A DNA stretch of 64,000 nt from Streptomyces griseoluteus (GTDB taxonomy: Bacteria; Actinomycetota; Actinomycetes; Streptomycetales; Streptomycetaceae): positions 167,968 to 231,967 of the forward strand of contig JOBE01000013.1 in NCBI GenBank assembly GCA_000717735.1. Reading direction: 5' to 3'. Made by a program: the position numbers and the translations under genes. The notes under the pieces are model-generated. The model saw only the letters and a program-made list of their open reading frames with translations, ran no database searches and was not told the origin of the DNA. Shown here piece after piece: positions 42,952-51,138 of the stretch (the first letter of the stretch is position 1; each line of letters begins with the position of its first letter).

Positions 42952-43770
42952 GTGACTCCAGCATTCCGCAGGGCACGGGCTCGGGCTCTCGGCCCCGCGC
43001 TCACCTGCGTGTTCGCCTGCACGTGCGCCCTGTACGCCGCGCCCCCCGGATACGGGGAGAGCCTGGCGTACGGGGCGGAGGCGCCCGCCACGTTGGTGGG
43101 CACCACGGCGCCGCCGCCCCCGGCCGGCACCACTCCGGCGGCCCCCTCCTCGTCGCCTCCCTCGTCACCCTCGTCACCCTCGTCGCCCTCGTCGCCCTCG
43201 GCGTCCCCCTCCTCCGGTACGCCGTCCGCGACCTCCACCCGCTCCGGGACGCCCTCCGCCACCCGCCCCGGCACGCCCTCGGGCTCCGCCTCTCCCGGGC
43301 AGACCGGGGTCGCCGGTACGCCTCCGCCCCCGGCGCCCGCGCCGACCGGCACCGGGGCACCCGCCCCCTCCGCGTCGAGCGCCGAGCCCAGCGACGCCCC
43401 CGCCCCCAGCGACTCCGCCTCCCTGGCCGGCCGGCCCGCCGGCGAGGGGCGGACCCGGCCCGGCCGCTCCGTGCCGCCCAGCCCGTCCGCGAGCGCCACG
43501 GAGACCTCCGCCGACGCCTCTCGTACCGAAACGGCAACAGAACCGGGCGCCCGGGAGGACGAGGCGGACGAGGCCGAAGCGGTACGCGAGGAGGACCCGG
43601 TCCTCACGGAGGCGGTGCCCGCCAGCCGGCCCGCCGCCGCGCCGCGCATGGCGGCGGAGGCGACGCCACCCCTCGTCGACCAGCGCATTCCCGTCCTCAC
43701 CCTGGGCGTGGGGCTGTCCCTGATGGGGCTCGGGATCGGTTTTCTCGGGGTGCGGATGCGCCGCCGCTGA
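42952..43770 (+). CDS. Ser/Pro-rich cell-surface protein with C-terminal anchor
   Basis: 272 residues from GTG 42952; GGGAGGGGG lies eight bases upstream. Signal peptide with ALTCVFACTCALYAAPPG, then a long Ser/Pro/Thr/Ala domain (about 50-235) with Ser-Ser-Pro runs, an acidic stretch (AREDEADEAEAVREEDP), and a C-terminal membrane helix (LTLGVGLSLMGLGIGFLGVRM) followed by Arg residues. No LPXTG motif. It is a disordered stalk protein, probably wall-spanning. It lies directly after the PASTA kinase, which may phosphorylate envelope partners, but no direct link is visible. Confidence 0.8.
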   Translation: MTPAFRRARARALGPALTCVFACTCALYAAPPGYGESLAYGAEAPATLVGTTAPPPPAGTTPAAPSSSPPSSPSSPSSPSSPSASPSSGTPSATSTRSGTPSATRPGTPSGSASPGQTGVAGTPPPPAPAPTGTGAPAPSASSAEPSDAPAPSDSASLAGRPAGEGRTRPGRSVPPSPSASATETSADASRTETATEPGAREDEADEAEAVREEDPVLTEAVPASRPAAAPRMAAEATPPLVDQRIPVLTLGVGLSLMGLGIGFLGVRMRRR

Positions 43771-43843
43771 GCCTTGCGGCCCGCCCGGGTCCCCCTTGAG
43801 GCGGACCCGCCGCTTCCGTCTCAGGGCGGTTGTCGGCGCGGGC

Positions 43844-43869
43844 ATACCCGGTATACATACTGAGTATGT
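43844..43869. promoter_or_regulatory. Double palindrome over the PadR gene start
   Basis: ATACCCGGTAT (43844-43854) abuts ACATACTGAGTATGT (43855-43869), which is a perfect inverted repeat apart from its centre base. The start codon (43866-43868) lies in the second palindrome. PadR sites typically match ATGT-N8-ACAT-like palindromes, so autorepression at the start codon is likely. The short leader implies a leaderless or near-leaderless transcript. Confidence 0.7.
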
Positions 43870-44504
43870 CGATCCGCCACGGGCTCCTCGCCCTCCTCGA
43901 ACGCGGCCCTCGGTACGGCTCCCAGCTCCGTACGGAGTTCGAGTCCCGCACCGGTTCCACCTGGCCGCTCAACGTCGGCCAGGTCTACACGACCCTCAGC
44001 CGGCTGGAGCGGGACGGCATGGTCGCCCAGGACGGCGAGGACGCGGCCGGGCACGCGCTCTACGCGATCACCGACAGCGGTCGCGCCGAGCTCAGGGCCT
44101 GGTTCGAGAAGCCGGTCGACCGCACCAGCCCCGCCCGTGACGAGCTGGCCATCAAGCTCGCCATGGCCGTCGGCGCCCCCAACGTCGACATCCGCGACGT
44201 CATCCAGTCCCAGCGCCACCACACCGTGAAGGCGATGCAGGACTACACCCGCCTGAAGGCCCAGGCGCTCGTCACCGTCGAGAACGGCGGCGCACAGGAG
44301 CGGGACGACGTGGCCTGGCTGCTCGTCCTGGAGCAGCTGATCTTCCAGACCGAGGCCGAGGCACGCTGGCTCGACCACTGCGAGTCCCGGCTGATCCGCC
44401 TGTCCGCGACAGCCGCGAGGACCACGGACACCCGCACCACACCGGCCGCGCCTGCCCCGGCCGCGCCCGCTCCGGCCACACCACCCGCGGCCGGGGCGCG
44501 CTGA
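43866..44504 (+). CDS. PadR-family transcription regulator
   Basis: 212 residues from ATG 43866. PadR winged helix: HGLLALLERGPRYGSQLRTEFESRTGSTWPLNVGQVYTTLSRLERDGMVAQDGE (about 4-60), then the helical dimerisation domain, and a 25-residue Ala/Pro tail of low complexity. The ATG lies inside a palindromic operator. It precedes an ABC exporter pair by 98 bp on the same strand, a common arrangement where PadR represses an export pump induced by its substrate. Confidence 0.93.
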   Translation: MSIRHGLLALLERGPRYGSQLRTEFESRTGSTWPLNVGQVYTTLSRLERDGMVAQDGEDAAGHALYAITDSGRAELRAWFEKPVDRTSPARDELAIKLAMAVGAPNVDIRDVIQSQRHHTVKAMQDYTRLKAQALVTVENGGAQERDDVAWLLVLEQLIFQTEAEARWLDHCESRLIRLSATAARTTDTRTTPAAPAPAAPAPATPPAAGAR

Positions 44505-44602
44505 CCGCACGCCGGCGCCCGCCCCGTACCGCTCTCGCACCACCTTCCACCGCTCGTTCCCGTACCCGGCCGACCGCCGGGTGCGTCCAAGGGGGACCCC
44601 TC

Positions 44603-45337
44603 ATGTCCGCACAGCAGCCCGTGCTGCAACTCCAGAACCTGGCCCGCGTCCACGGCGCGGGCGCCACCGAGGTACACGCCCTGCGCGGCATCGACCTCGC
44701 CGTGTACCCCGGTGAACTCGTCGCCGTCATGGGCCCCTCCGGCTCCGGCAAGTCCACGCTCCTGACCATCGCGGGCGGCCTCGACACCCCCACCTCGGGC
44801 CGGGTGATCGTCGAGGACACCGACATCACCACCGCGAGCGTCAAGGAACTGGCCGCCCTGCGCCGCCGCAGCATCGGCTACGTCTTCCAGGACTACAACC
44901 TCATCCCGGCCCTGACCGCCGCCGAGAACGTGGCCCTGCCCCGTGAGCTGGACGGGACCTCGGCCCGCAAGGCGCGGGTCGAAGCCCTCAAGGCACTGGA
45001 GGAGATGGGGCTCGGCCACCTCGCCGACCGCTTCCCCGACGAGATGTCCGGCGGCCAGCAGCAGCGGGTCGCCATCGCCCGCGCCCTCGTCGGCGACCGC
45101 CGGCTCGTCCTCGCCGACGAGCCGACCGGCGCCCTCGACTCCGAGACCGGCGAGTCCGTGCTCGCCCTGCTCCGTTCCCGCTGCGACGCGGGCGCCGCCG
45201 GTGTCCTCGTCACCCACGAGCCGCGCTTCGCGGCCTGGGCCGACCGTGTCGTGTTCCTGCGGGACGGCGCGATCGTCGACCAGACCGTGCGCAACGACGC
45301 CGAGTCCCTGCTGTCGGGCCAGGTGGCCGAAGCGTGA
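44603..45337 (+). CDS. ABC transporter ATP-binding protein (MacB/LolD type)
   Basis: 244 residues. Walker A GPSGSGKST, Q-loop VFQDYN, signature MSGGQQQR, Walker B RLVLADEPTGALD, and H-loop VLVTHEPR are all present. It powers the large FtsX-type permease, whose start overlaps its stop by four bases (45334-45337). The pair fits an exporter of peptides, lipids or antibiotics in mechanotransmission style rather than a channel-type pump. Controlled by PadR upstream. Confidence 0.95.
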   Translation: MSAQQPVLQLQNLARVHGAGATEVHALRGIDLAVYPGELVAVMGPSGSGKSTLLTIAGGLDTPTSGRVIVEDTDITTASVKELAALRRRSIGYVFQDYNLIPALTAAENVALPRELDGTSARKARVEALKALEEMGLGHLADRFPDEMSGGQQQRVAIARALVGDRRLVLADEPTGALDSETGESVLALLRSRCDAGAAGVLVTHEPRFAAWADRVVFLRDGAIVDQTVRNDAESLLSGQVAEA

Positions 45338-48207
45338 AGACCTGGCTCCACTCCTGGCGGGCCGCGATCCGCATCGCCCGCCGCGACGCCTGGCGTTCCA
45401 AGGGCCGCAGCGCCCTCGTCCTGGCGATGATCGCCCTGCCGATCCTGGGTGTCAGCGCCCTCGATCTGACCTACCGCAGCTCCGAACTCTCCCCCGCCGA
45501 ACGGGTGGAGCGGTCGATGGGCGCGGCCGACGCCATATTCCGGGACGCCCAGGTCGAGGGCGTTCCGATCCTTCAGGACCCGCAGGGCGAGATGCACACG
45601 CCGGCCAAGGACTACAAGGACCAGGCGTGGCCGAACGGCCGCACCGACGTCACCAAGGCCATCCCGGCGGGTTCCACGGTCCTCACGGACCGCTCCGGGC
45701 CGGCGAAGCTGACCACGGTCCACGGTCTGCTCACGACCGAGGTCCGTGAGCTGAAGGCGTCCGACCCCATCACCCGCGGCATCACGACCCTCCTCTCGGG
45801 GCGTTACCCGGAGAAGACCGACGAGGTCATGGCGACCTCGCACTTCCTGGAGGCCAGCGGCCTGTCGGTCGGATCGACCCTTTCCGCCCGCAACTTCGAC
45901 CGTACGTATCGGATCGTCGGCTCCTACGAACTTCCCGACGCGCTCGCCACCGCCCAGGTCAACGCGCTGCCGGGGGCCTTCCTCGCCCCGTACGCGAAGG
46001 CGGTCGAGAAGTCCGGTCTGCCCGCCCCCGGCACCTCCACCGCGTACCTGGTGAAGAAGTCCGGTGGTTTCACGTGGAACACGGTCCAGCAGATCAACAC
46101 CAAGGGTGTGGCGGTCACTTCGCGCGCCGTCCTCCTCGACCCGCCGGCCGAGTCCGAGGTGCCGCTGTACGCGAAGGACGGCTGGGGGTCCTGGGACTCC
46201 AGCCCGGGGGCCGACGCCGCCGAACTCGCCGCCGTCGCCACCGTCGTCGGCCTGGCCATGCTGGAGATCTGCCTCCTCGCCGGTCCCGCCTTCGCGGTCG
46301 GTGCCCGCCGCTCGCGCCGCCAGCTCGGTCTGGTCGGGGCCAACGGCGGTGCCCGCAGCCACATCCGCGCCATCGTGCTGAGCGGTGGTCTCGTCATCGG
46401 CGTGGCCGCGGCCGTCATCGGCACGGTGCTCGCCGTGATCCTCACGCTGGCGTTGCAGCCGGTCCTCGAGGACGTGATGAACCAGCGGTTCGGCGCCTTC
46501 GACGTCCGGCCGCTCGAACTCCTCGGCATCGCGCTGCTCGCCGTCCTGACCGGGCTGCTCGCCGCCATCGTCCCGGCGGTGACCGCCTCCCGGCAGACCG
46601 TCCTCGCCTCGCTCACGGGGCGGCGCGGTGTCCGTCGCAGCAGCCGTGTCCTGCCCCTGATCGGCCTCGCGGCCGTCCTCCTGGGCGGCGCGATCGCGCT
46701 CTTCGGTTCGCTCGCCACCGAGTCGTTCGTCATCGTCGCCGGCGGCTCCGCCATCGCCGAGCTGGGCGTCGTCGCCATGACCCCGGCCCTGGTGGGTCTC
46801 TTCGGCCGGACCGGACGCTGGCTGCCGCTCTCGCCGCGGCTCGCGCTGCGCGACGCCGTCCGGAACCGGGGGCGTACGGCACCCGCCGTCGCCGCCGTCC
46901 TCGCCGCCGTCGCCGGCACGGTCGCCGTCTCCACCTTCATGGCCAGCAGCGAGGCACAGCACAGGGCCGCCTACGAGGCCCGCCTGCCGTACGGAGCGGT
47001 CTCCACCTTCGTCATGGAGGAGGGCGGCCGGGACGTCCCCGCGGTCCGCGAGGCGGTCCAGCGCCACCTCCCCGTCGACGTCCGCGCCGACGTCGAGCGG
47101 GTCTCGGTCGGCAAGCCCGGCTGCGACCCCTGGGGCGGCGGCGGCCAGGGCTGCGGCCGCTACGAGGTCGTGCTTCCCAAGGCGAACGAGTGCCCGCTGT
47201 ACGCCACCGCCCTGCCCGGGGCCGGCGACCCCAGCGAGAAGTACACCCCCGACCAGCGACGGAAGATGATCACCGAGGACTGGCGGTGCTCCCAGTCCTC
47301 CGGCGGCGGCTGGGTCTCCGTCGACGGCGGCCTGCTCGTCGGCGACGCCAAGGTCCTCCAGGTCCTCGGCGTCGACGACCCGGGTGCCGTGAAGGCCCTC
47401 GCCGAGGGGAAGATCGTCTCCTTCTCCCGGGCCCAGATCGACAAGGACGGCACCGTCGGGATCAAGCAGGTCACCGACATCGCCGCCGCCGACAAGGCCA
47501 TGGAGAAGGGCCTGCCCGCACCCGGCAAGCTCAGCTCCGTCCCCGCCTACCTGGTGCCCGAGGGGCAGAAGTCCTACGGCGTCCAGCTGCTGATGACCCC
47601 GGCCACCGCGAAGGCCGCCGGACTCGCGACCCTGCCGGCGGGCGCGTACTTCAGCACCGAGCGGATGCCGGGCACCGAGGAGCGCCAGAAGCTCGACGGC
47701 GAGCTCGCCAAGCTCGGCAGCAACGTCGACCTGCACGTGGAGCAGGGCTTCGTCAACGACGACAGCCTCTTCCTGATCGCGCTGGCCGTCTTCGCCGGCC
47801 TCGTCACCATCGGCGCCGCCGGCATCGCCACCGGGCTCGCCCAGGCCGACGCGGAGGCCGACCTGAAGACGCTCGCCGCCGTGGGCGCCCCGCCCCGGGT
47901 CCGCCGTACGCTCAGCGGCTTCCAGTGCGGAGTCGTCGCGGCGATGGGCGTGGTCCTCGGATCGGCGGCCGGCGTGCTGCCGGCGATCGGGCTCCGGCTC
48001 ACCGAGGAGCGCGAGGCGATCGGCTTCTACGAGGAGGCGATCCGCCAGGGCTGGGACAACGGCCTGTCGGGCCCGCCGTACGTCCCGATCGTCATCCCCT
48101 GGGAGACCCTCGCGGGCCTGCTCGTCGCCGTACCGCTGGGTGCCGCCCTGCTCGCCGCCCTGGTGACCCGCTCGCGCGGCGCGCTGGCCCGGCGCGCGGC
48201 GACCTGA
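45334..48207 (+). CDS. FtsX-family ABC permease
   Basis: 957 residues. An N-terminal membrane helix (RSALVLAMIALPILGVSAL), an external domain about 50-270, then a group of membrane helices around 290-530 (VATVVGLAMLEICLLAGPAF, VIGVAAAVIGTVLAVIL, ELLGIALLAVLTGLLAAIV, among others), a second external domain about 545-800 containing cysteines, and the final three FtsX helices near 815-950. The duplicated FtsX layout is usual for actinobacterial antimicrobial or lipid exporters. A near-perfect parS lies in the coding sequence (46067-46080). A strong terminator follows. Confidence 0.93.
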   Translation: MKTWLHSWRAAIRIARRDAWRSKGRSALVLAMIALPILGVSALDLTYRSSELSPAERVERSMGAADAIFRDAQVEGVPILQDPQGEMHTPAKDYKDQAWPNGRTDVTKAIPAGSTVLTDRSGPAKLTTVHGLLTTEVRELKASDPITRGITTLLSGRYPEKTDEVMATSHFLEASGLSVGSTLSARNFDRTYRIVGSYELPDALATAQVNALPGAFLAPYAKAVEKSGLPAPGTSTAYLVKKSGGFTWNTVQQINTKGVAVTSRAVLLDPPAESEVPLYAKDGWGSWDSSPGADAAELAAVATVVGLAMLEICLLAGPAFAVGARRSRRQLGLVGANGGARSHIRAIVLSGGLVIGVAAAVIGTVLAVILTLALQPVLEDVMNQRFGAFDVRPLELLGIALLAVLTGLLAAIVPAVTASRQTVLASLTGRRGVRRSSRVLPLIGLAAVLLGGAIALFGSLATESFVIVAGGSAIAELGVVAMTPALVGLFGRTGRWLPLSPRLALRDAVRNRGRTAPAVAAVLAAVAGTVAVSTFMASSEAQHRAAYEARLPYGAVSTFVMEEGGRDVPAVREAVQRHLPVDVRADVERVSVGKPGCDPWGGGGQGCGRYEVVLPKANECPLYATALPGAGDPSEKYTPDQRRKMITEDWRCSQSSGGGWVSVDGGLLVGDAKVLQVLGVDDPGAVKALAEGKIVSFSRAQIDKDGTVGIKQVTDIAAADKAMEKGLPAPGKLSSVPAYLVPEGQKSYGVQLLMTPATAKAAGLATLPAGAYFSTERMPGTEERQKLDGELAKLGSNVDLHVEQGFVNDDSLFLIALAVFAGLVTIGAAGIATGLAQADAEADLKTLAAVGAPPRVRRTLSGFQCGVVAAMGVVLGSAAGVLPAIGLRLTEEREAIGFYEEAIRQGWDNGLSGPPYVPIVIPWETLAGLLVAVPLGAALLAALVTRSRGALARRAAT
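46067..46080. other. Degenerate parS-like site inside the permease gene
   Basis: GTTTCACGTGGAAC differs from the parS consensus at one position. Natural Streptomyces parS sites include some with single changes. It is coding, so it could be chance, but its presence between two exact sites favours function. Confidence 0.5.
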
Positions 48208-48226
48208 CGTTCTTCGTTGCCGTCCT

Positions 48227-48267
48227 GTGCCCCTGTACGAGGGTGGATCACCCTCGTACAGGGGCAC
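48227..48267 (+). terminator. Strong terminator after the ABC permease
   Basis: A perfect 19-bp stem (48227-48245 with 48249-48267) with a GAT loop lies 20 bp after the permease stop. It ends 37 bp before the bpa start and will also fold in any read-through message. Confidence 0.88.
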
Positions 48268-48304
48268 ACCGTGTGATGACGCGTATGTACGAGAGAATGG
48301 CGGC

Positions 48305-48853
48305 ATGGAGATGCCGAGGAATGACAGGTCGCAGGAGAGCCCCCAGGTCCTCATCGTGGGACAGGACGGGATGGCGCTCGGCGGCGTTCAGGGCGACGAC
48401 GAACCCCGCGAGGTCCCGGTGACGGAAATGGTCGAGCAGCCTGCGAAGGTCATGCGGATCGGCAGCATGATCAAGCAGCTCCTGGAGGAAGTACGCGCGG
48501 CACCTCTCGACGAGGCCAGCCGGGTCAGGCTCAAGGACATCCACGCCAGCTCCGTGAAGGAACTCGAGGACGGGCTGGCGCCCGAGCTGGTCGAGGAACT
48601 GGAGCGTCTCTCCCTGCCGTTCACGGACGAGGCGATCCCCTCCGAGGCGGAGCTGCGCATCGCGCAGGCGCAGCTGGTGGGCTGGCTGGAGGGCCTCTTC
48701 CACGGTATCCAGACGGCGCTGTTCGCCCAGCAGATGGCGGCGCGCGCGCAGTTGGAGCAGATGCGCAGGGCGCTGCCGCCGGGCGCGTCCCACGACGATG
48801 ACGACGACGACCGCGGCAACGGTCACGCGATCCGCTCGGGGCCGTACCTGTAG
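48305..48853 (+). CDS. bpa: Bacterial proteasome activator Bpa (PafE)
   Basis: 182 residues from ATG 48305. Bpa forms a 12-subunit, ATP-independent ring that docks on the 20S proteasome and opens its gate. The helical core (VMRIGSMIKQLLEEVRAAPLDEASRVRLKDIHASSVKELEDGLAPELVEELERLSLPF) is highly characteristic, followed by the helical bundle IAQAQLVGWLEGLFHGIQTALFAQQMAA. The C-terminus GPYL is the hydrophobic-Tyr-x (GQYL-like) docking tail. An Asp run precedes it. Single gene, with terminators on both sides. Confidence 0.95.
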   Translation: MEMPRNDRSQESPQVLIVGQDGMALGGVQGDDEPREVPVTEMVEQPAKVMRIGSMIKQLLEEVRAAPLDEASRVRLKDIHASSVKELEDGLAPELVEELERLSLPFTDEAIPSEAELRIAQAQLVGWLEGLFHGIQTALFAQQMAARAQLEQMRRALPPGASHDDDDDDRGNGHAIRSGPYL

Positions 48854-48876
48854 GACGACACCCCACGAGACGAGAG

Positions 48877-48902
48877 GGGGCCCGGCGCGGGTGCCGGGCC
48901 CC
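48877..48902. terminator. Bidirectional terminator after bpa
   Basis: A 10-bp perfect stem (48877-48886 with 48893-48902) with a six-base loop lies between convergent genes. Confidence 0.75.
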
Positions 48903-48931
48903 TCACTCATGTCCTCGGGTGCGGGGTGCCC

Positions 48932-48993
48932 GCGCCGGGGTGGTTCGCGCCGGTGCGGACACCCCGGTGCGGCGCCGGGGTGGTTCGCGCCGG
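48932..48993. repeat. 22-bp direct repeat, 40 bp apart
   Basis: Copies at 48932-48953 and 48972-48993 are identical and GC-rich. They lie in the gap between bpa and the oxidoreductase gene. No function is evident. Confidence 0.7.
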
Positions 48994-49005
48994 GGTGTCA
49001 GCGCC

Positions 49006-49992
49006 TCACTTCTCGGGGGCGATGAGCAGGACCTTGCCGACGTGGGTACCGGACTCCAGGGCGCGGTGGCCCTCGGCGGCGTCCGTCAACGGCACCGTAC
49101 GGTCGACGACCGGCCGGACCGTGCCCGCGGCGACCAACGGCCAGACGTGTTCCCGGACGGCGGCGACGATCGCCGCCTTCTCGTGCTCCGGGCGGGACCG
49201 CAGCGTCGTGGCCAGCACGGCGGCGCGCTTCGCGAGGAGCGCCCCGAGGTTCAACTCGCCCTTCACTCCGCCCTGGAGGCCGATGATGACGAGGCGGCCG
49301 TTCACGGCCAGCGCCTTCACGTTCCGTTCCAGGTACTTGGCGCCGACGATGTCCAGGATGACGTCCGCACCCGCCCCGTCGGTCGCCTTGTGCAGCTCCT
49401 CGACGAAGTCCTGCTCGCGGTAGTCGATGAGGATGTCCGCGCCGAGGCCGGCGCAGCGCGCCAGCTTCTCGGGCCCCCCGGCGGTGACCGCGACCCGCGC
49501 GCCGACCGCCTTCGCCAGCTGGATCGCCATCGTGCCGATCCCGCTCGCACCGCCGTGCACGAGCAGCGTCTCGCCCGGCCGCAGGTGCGCGATCATGAAG
49601 ATGTTGGACCAGACCGTGCAGGCCACCTCGGGAAGCGCCGCGGCCGTGGCCAGGTCGACGCCCTCCGGAACGGGGAGCAGCTGGCCGGCCGGGACGACGG
49701 CCTTCTCCGCGTAACCGCCGCCGGCGAGCAGTGCGCACACCTCGTCGCCGACGGACCAGCCGGACACCCCGGGGCCGAGGGCCGCGATCCGGCCCGAGCA
49801 CTCCAGGCCGGGGTACGGCGAGCTGCCCGGCGGCGGGTCGTAGAAGCCCTGGCGCTGGAGCAGGTCGGCGCGGTTGACGGCGCTCGCCACCACCTCGACG
49901 AGCACCTCGCCCTCGCCGGGTACGGGATCGGGCACCTCGGCCCAGACGAGGGCCTCGGGGCCACCGGGTTCCGGAATCGTGATCGCATACAT
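49006..49992 (-). CDS. Quinone oxidoreductase, PIG3-like (MDR family)
   Basis: 328 residues. GroES-like N-terminus (VVASAVNRADLLQRQGFYDPPPGSSPYPGLECSG) and Rossmann fold with LLVHGGASGIGTMAIQLAKAVGARVAVT. No zinc-binding cysteines, as in PIG3/p53-inducible quinone reductases, so it is an NADPH-dependent quinone oxidoreductase. Likely a detoxification or redox-cycling enzyme. It is transcribed toward the bpa terminator. Confidence 0.95.
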   Translation of the reverse strand: MYAITIPEPGGPEALVWAEVPDPVPGEGEVLVEVVASAVNRADLLQRQGFYDPPPGSSPYPGLECSGRIAALGPGVSGWSVGDEVCALLAGGGYAEKAVVPAGQLLPVPEGVDLATAAALPEVACTVWSNIFMIAHLRPGETLLVHGGASGIGTMAIQLAKAVGARVAVTAGGPEKLARCAGLGADILIDYREQDFVEELHKATDGAGADVILDIVGAKYLERNVKALAVNGRLVIIGLQGGVKGELNLGALLAKRAAVLATTLRSRPEHEKAAIVAAVREHVWPLVAAGTVRPVVDRTVPLTDAAEGHRALESGTHVGKVLLIAPEK

Positions 49993-50045
49993 GGCGGCGA
50001 GGCTACTCCCGCTGCCGCACCGCGGCCCGGTGCGCCGGACAGGCC

Positions 50046-51131
50046 CTAGTCCTCCGGCGGCGTGGTGAGCGGGGTGACGGCGGCGGCGCGCACGATGGTG
50101 ATCACCCGGTCGGTGAGCTGGAGCGGGCTGGCCGCGGGGTCGTCGTAGCCGAGCAGCCGGTGGCCCCGGAGCACGGTCACCACCAGGTCGCCGGTCTCCC
50201 GCACGCTCTTGCCGACCTCGCTCTTGGTCACCGGGCGTTCCACCAGGTCCAGGCCGGAGCCCTGCTGGATCAGGTCCTCCATCACCGTGCCGGCGCTGGG
50301 GCTCAGCACGGAGAGGCCGAGCAGACGCCCGGCGGCGCTGGCGCTGGTGATGACCGCGTCCGCGCCGGACTGGCGCAGCAGCGGCGCGTTCTCCTCCTCG
50401 CGGACGGCGGCGACGATCTTCGCGCCCCGGTTGAGCTGGCGGGCCGTGAGGGTGACCAGGACCGCCGTGTCGTCTCGCTGGGTGGCGATGACGATCTGCC
50501 GGGCCCGCTGCACCTCGGCGCGGAGCAGCACGTCGCTGCGGGTCGCGTCGCCGATGACGCCGACGAACCCGTCCGCGTTCGCGGTCTCGATGACCTTGTT
50601 GGAAGGATCGACGATGACGATCTGGTCCTTGCTCAGCCCGGTCGAGCAGAGGGTCTGGATCGCGGACCGCCCCTTGGTGCCGAATCCGACGATGACGGTG
50701 TGGTCGCGCAAGGTGGACCTCCAGCGGTTCAGCCGGAACTCCTCGCGGGTCCGCTCGGTGAGGACTTCGAGGGTGGTGCCGACCAGGATGATCAGAAACA
50801 GCACGCGCAGGGGCGTGACCAGCAGGATGTTGGCGAGCCGCGCCGTGTCGCTGTACGGCACGATGTCGCCGTATCCGGTGGTGGAGAGCGTGACGGTCGC
50901 GTAGTAGGCGCAGTCGAGGAAGTCGAGCGTCCCGTTGGCGTTGTCGTGGTAGCCGTCACGGTCGACGTAGACGATGAGGACGGTCAGGAGCAGCACGCCG
51001 AGCGCCATGAGCAGCCGCTTGCCGACCTGGCGCAGCGGCCGCTCGATCACCCGGCGGGGCAGGCTGACCCGGGGGCCGCTGATCCGCTCGTCCACGTGGC
51101 GGGCCATCACGTCACGACTGGGAAGTTTCAC
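50046..51131 (-). CDS. Potassium channel protein with TrkA-N (RCK) domains
   Basis: 361 residues from GTG 51131, the GTG of a GTGA overlap with the moeA stop; AGGAG is about ten bases upstream. Two membrane helices flank a pore helix and selectivity filter TLSTTGYGDI (84-89). A C-terminal RCK module binds a nucleotide (VIVGFGTKGRSAIQTL, GDATRSDVLLRAEV) and gates K+ flux. An N-terminal GTG in the parS could otherwise add three residues. TAG lies in a CTAGGGCCTG motif. Confidence 0.93.
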   Translation of the reverse strand: MKLPSRDVMARHVDERISGPRVSLPRRVIERPLRQVGKRLLMALGVLLLTVLIVYVDRDGYHDNANGTLDFLDCAYYATVTLSTTGYGDIVPYSDTARLANILLVTPLRVLFLIILVGTTLEVLTERTREEFRLNRWRSTLRDHTVIVGFGTKGRSAIQTLCSTGLSKDQIVIVDPSNKVIETANADGFVGVIGDATRSDVLLRAEVQRARQIVIATQRDDTAVLVTLTARQLNRGAKIVAAVREEENAPLLRQSGADAVITSASAAGRLLGLSVLSPSAGTVMEDLIQQGSGLDLVERPVTKSEVGKSVRETGDLVVTVLRGHRLLGYDDPAASPLQLTDRVITIVRAAAVTPLTTPPED

Positions 51132-51138
51132 GTGAAAC
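51125..51138. other. parS centromere site 3, overlapping a stop/start junction
   Basis: Exact GTTTCACGTGAAAC. On the minus strand its ACGTGA holds the moeA stop (TGA, 51130-51128) and the K+ channel start (GTG, 51131-51129). The palindrome therefore carries both the ParB site and the translation junction. Confidence 0.93.

Noticed and set aside
44893..48354. A 1153-codon minus-strand frame across the ABC exporter
   Set aside because: Antisense shadow of the ABC permease, whose membrane helices and ABC partner are clear.
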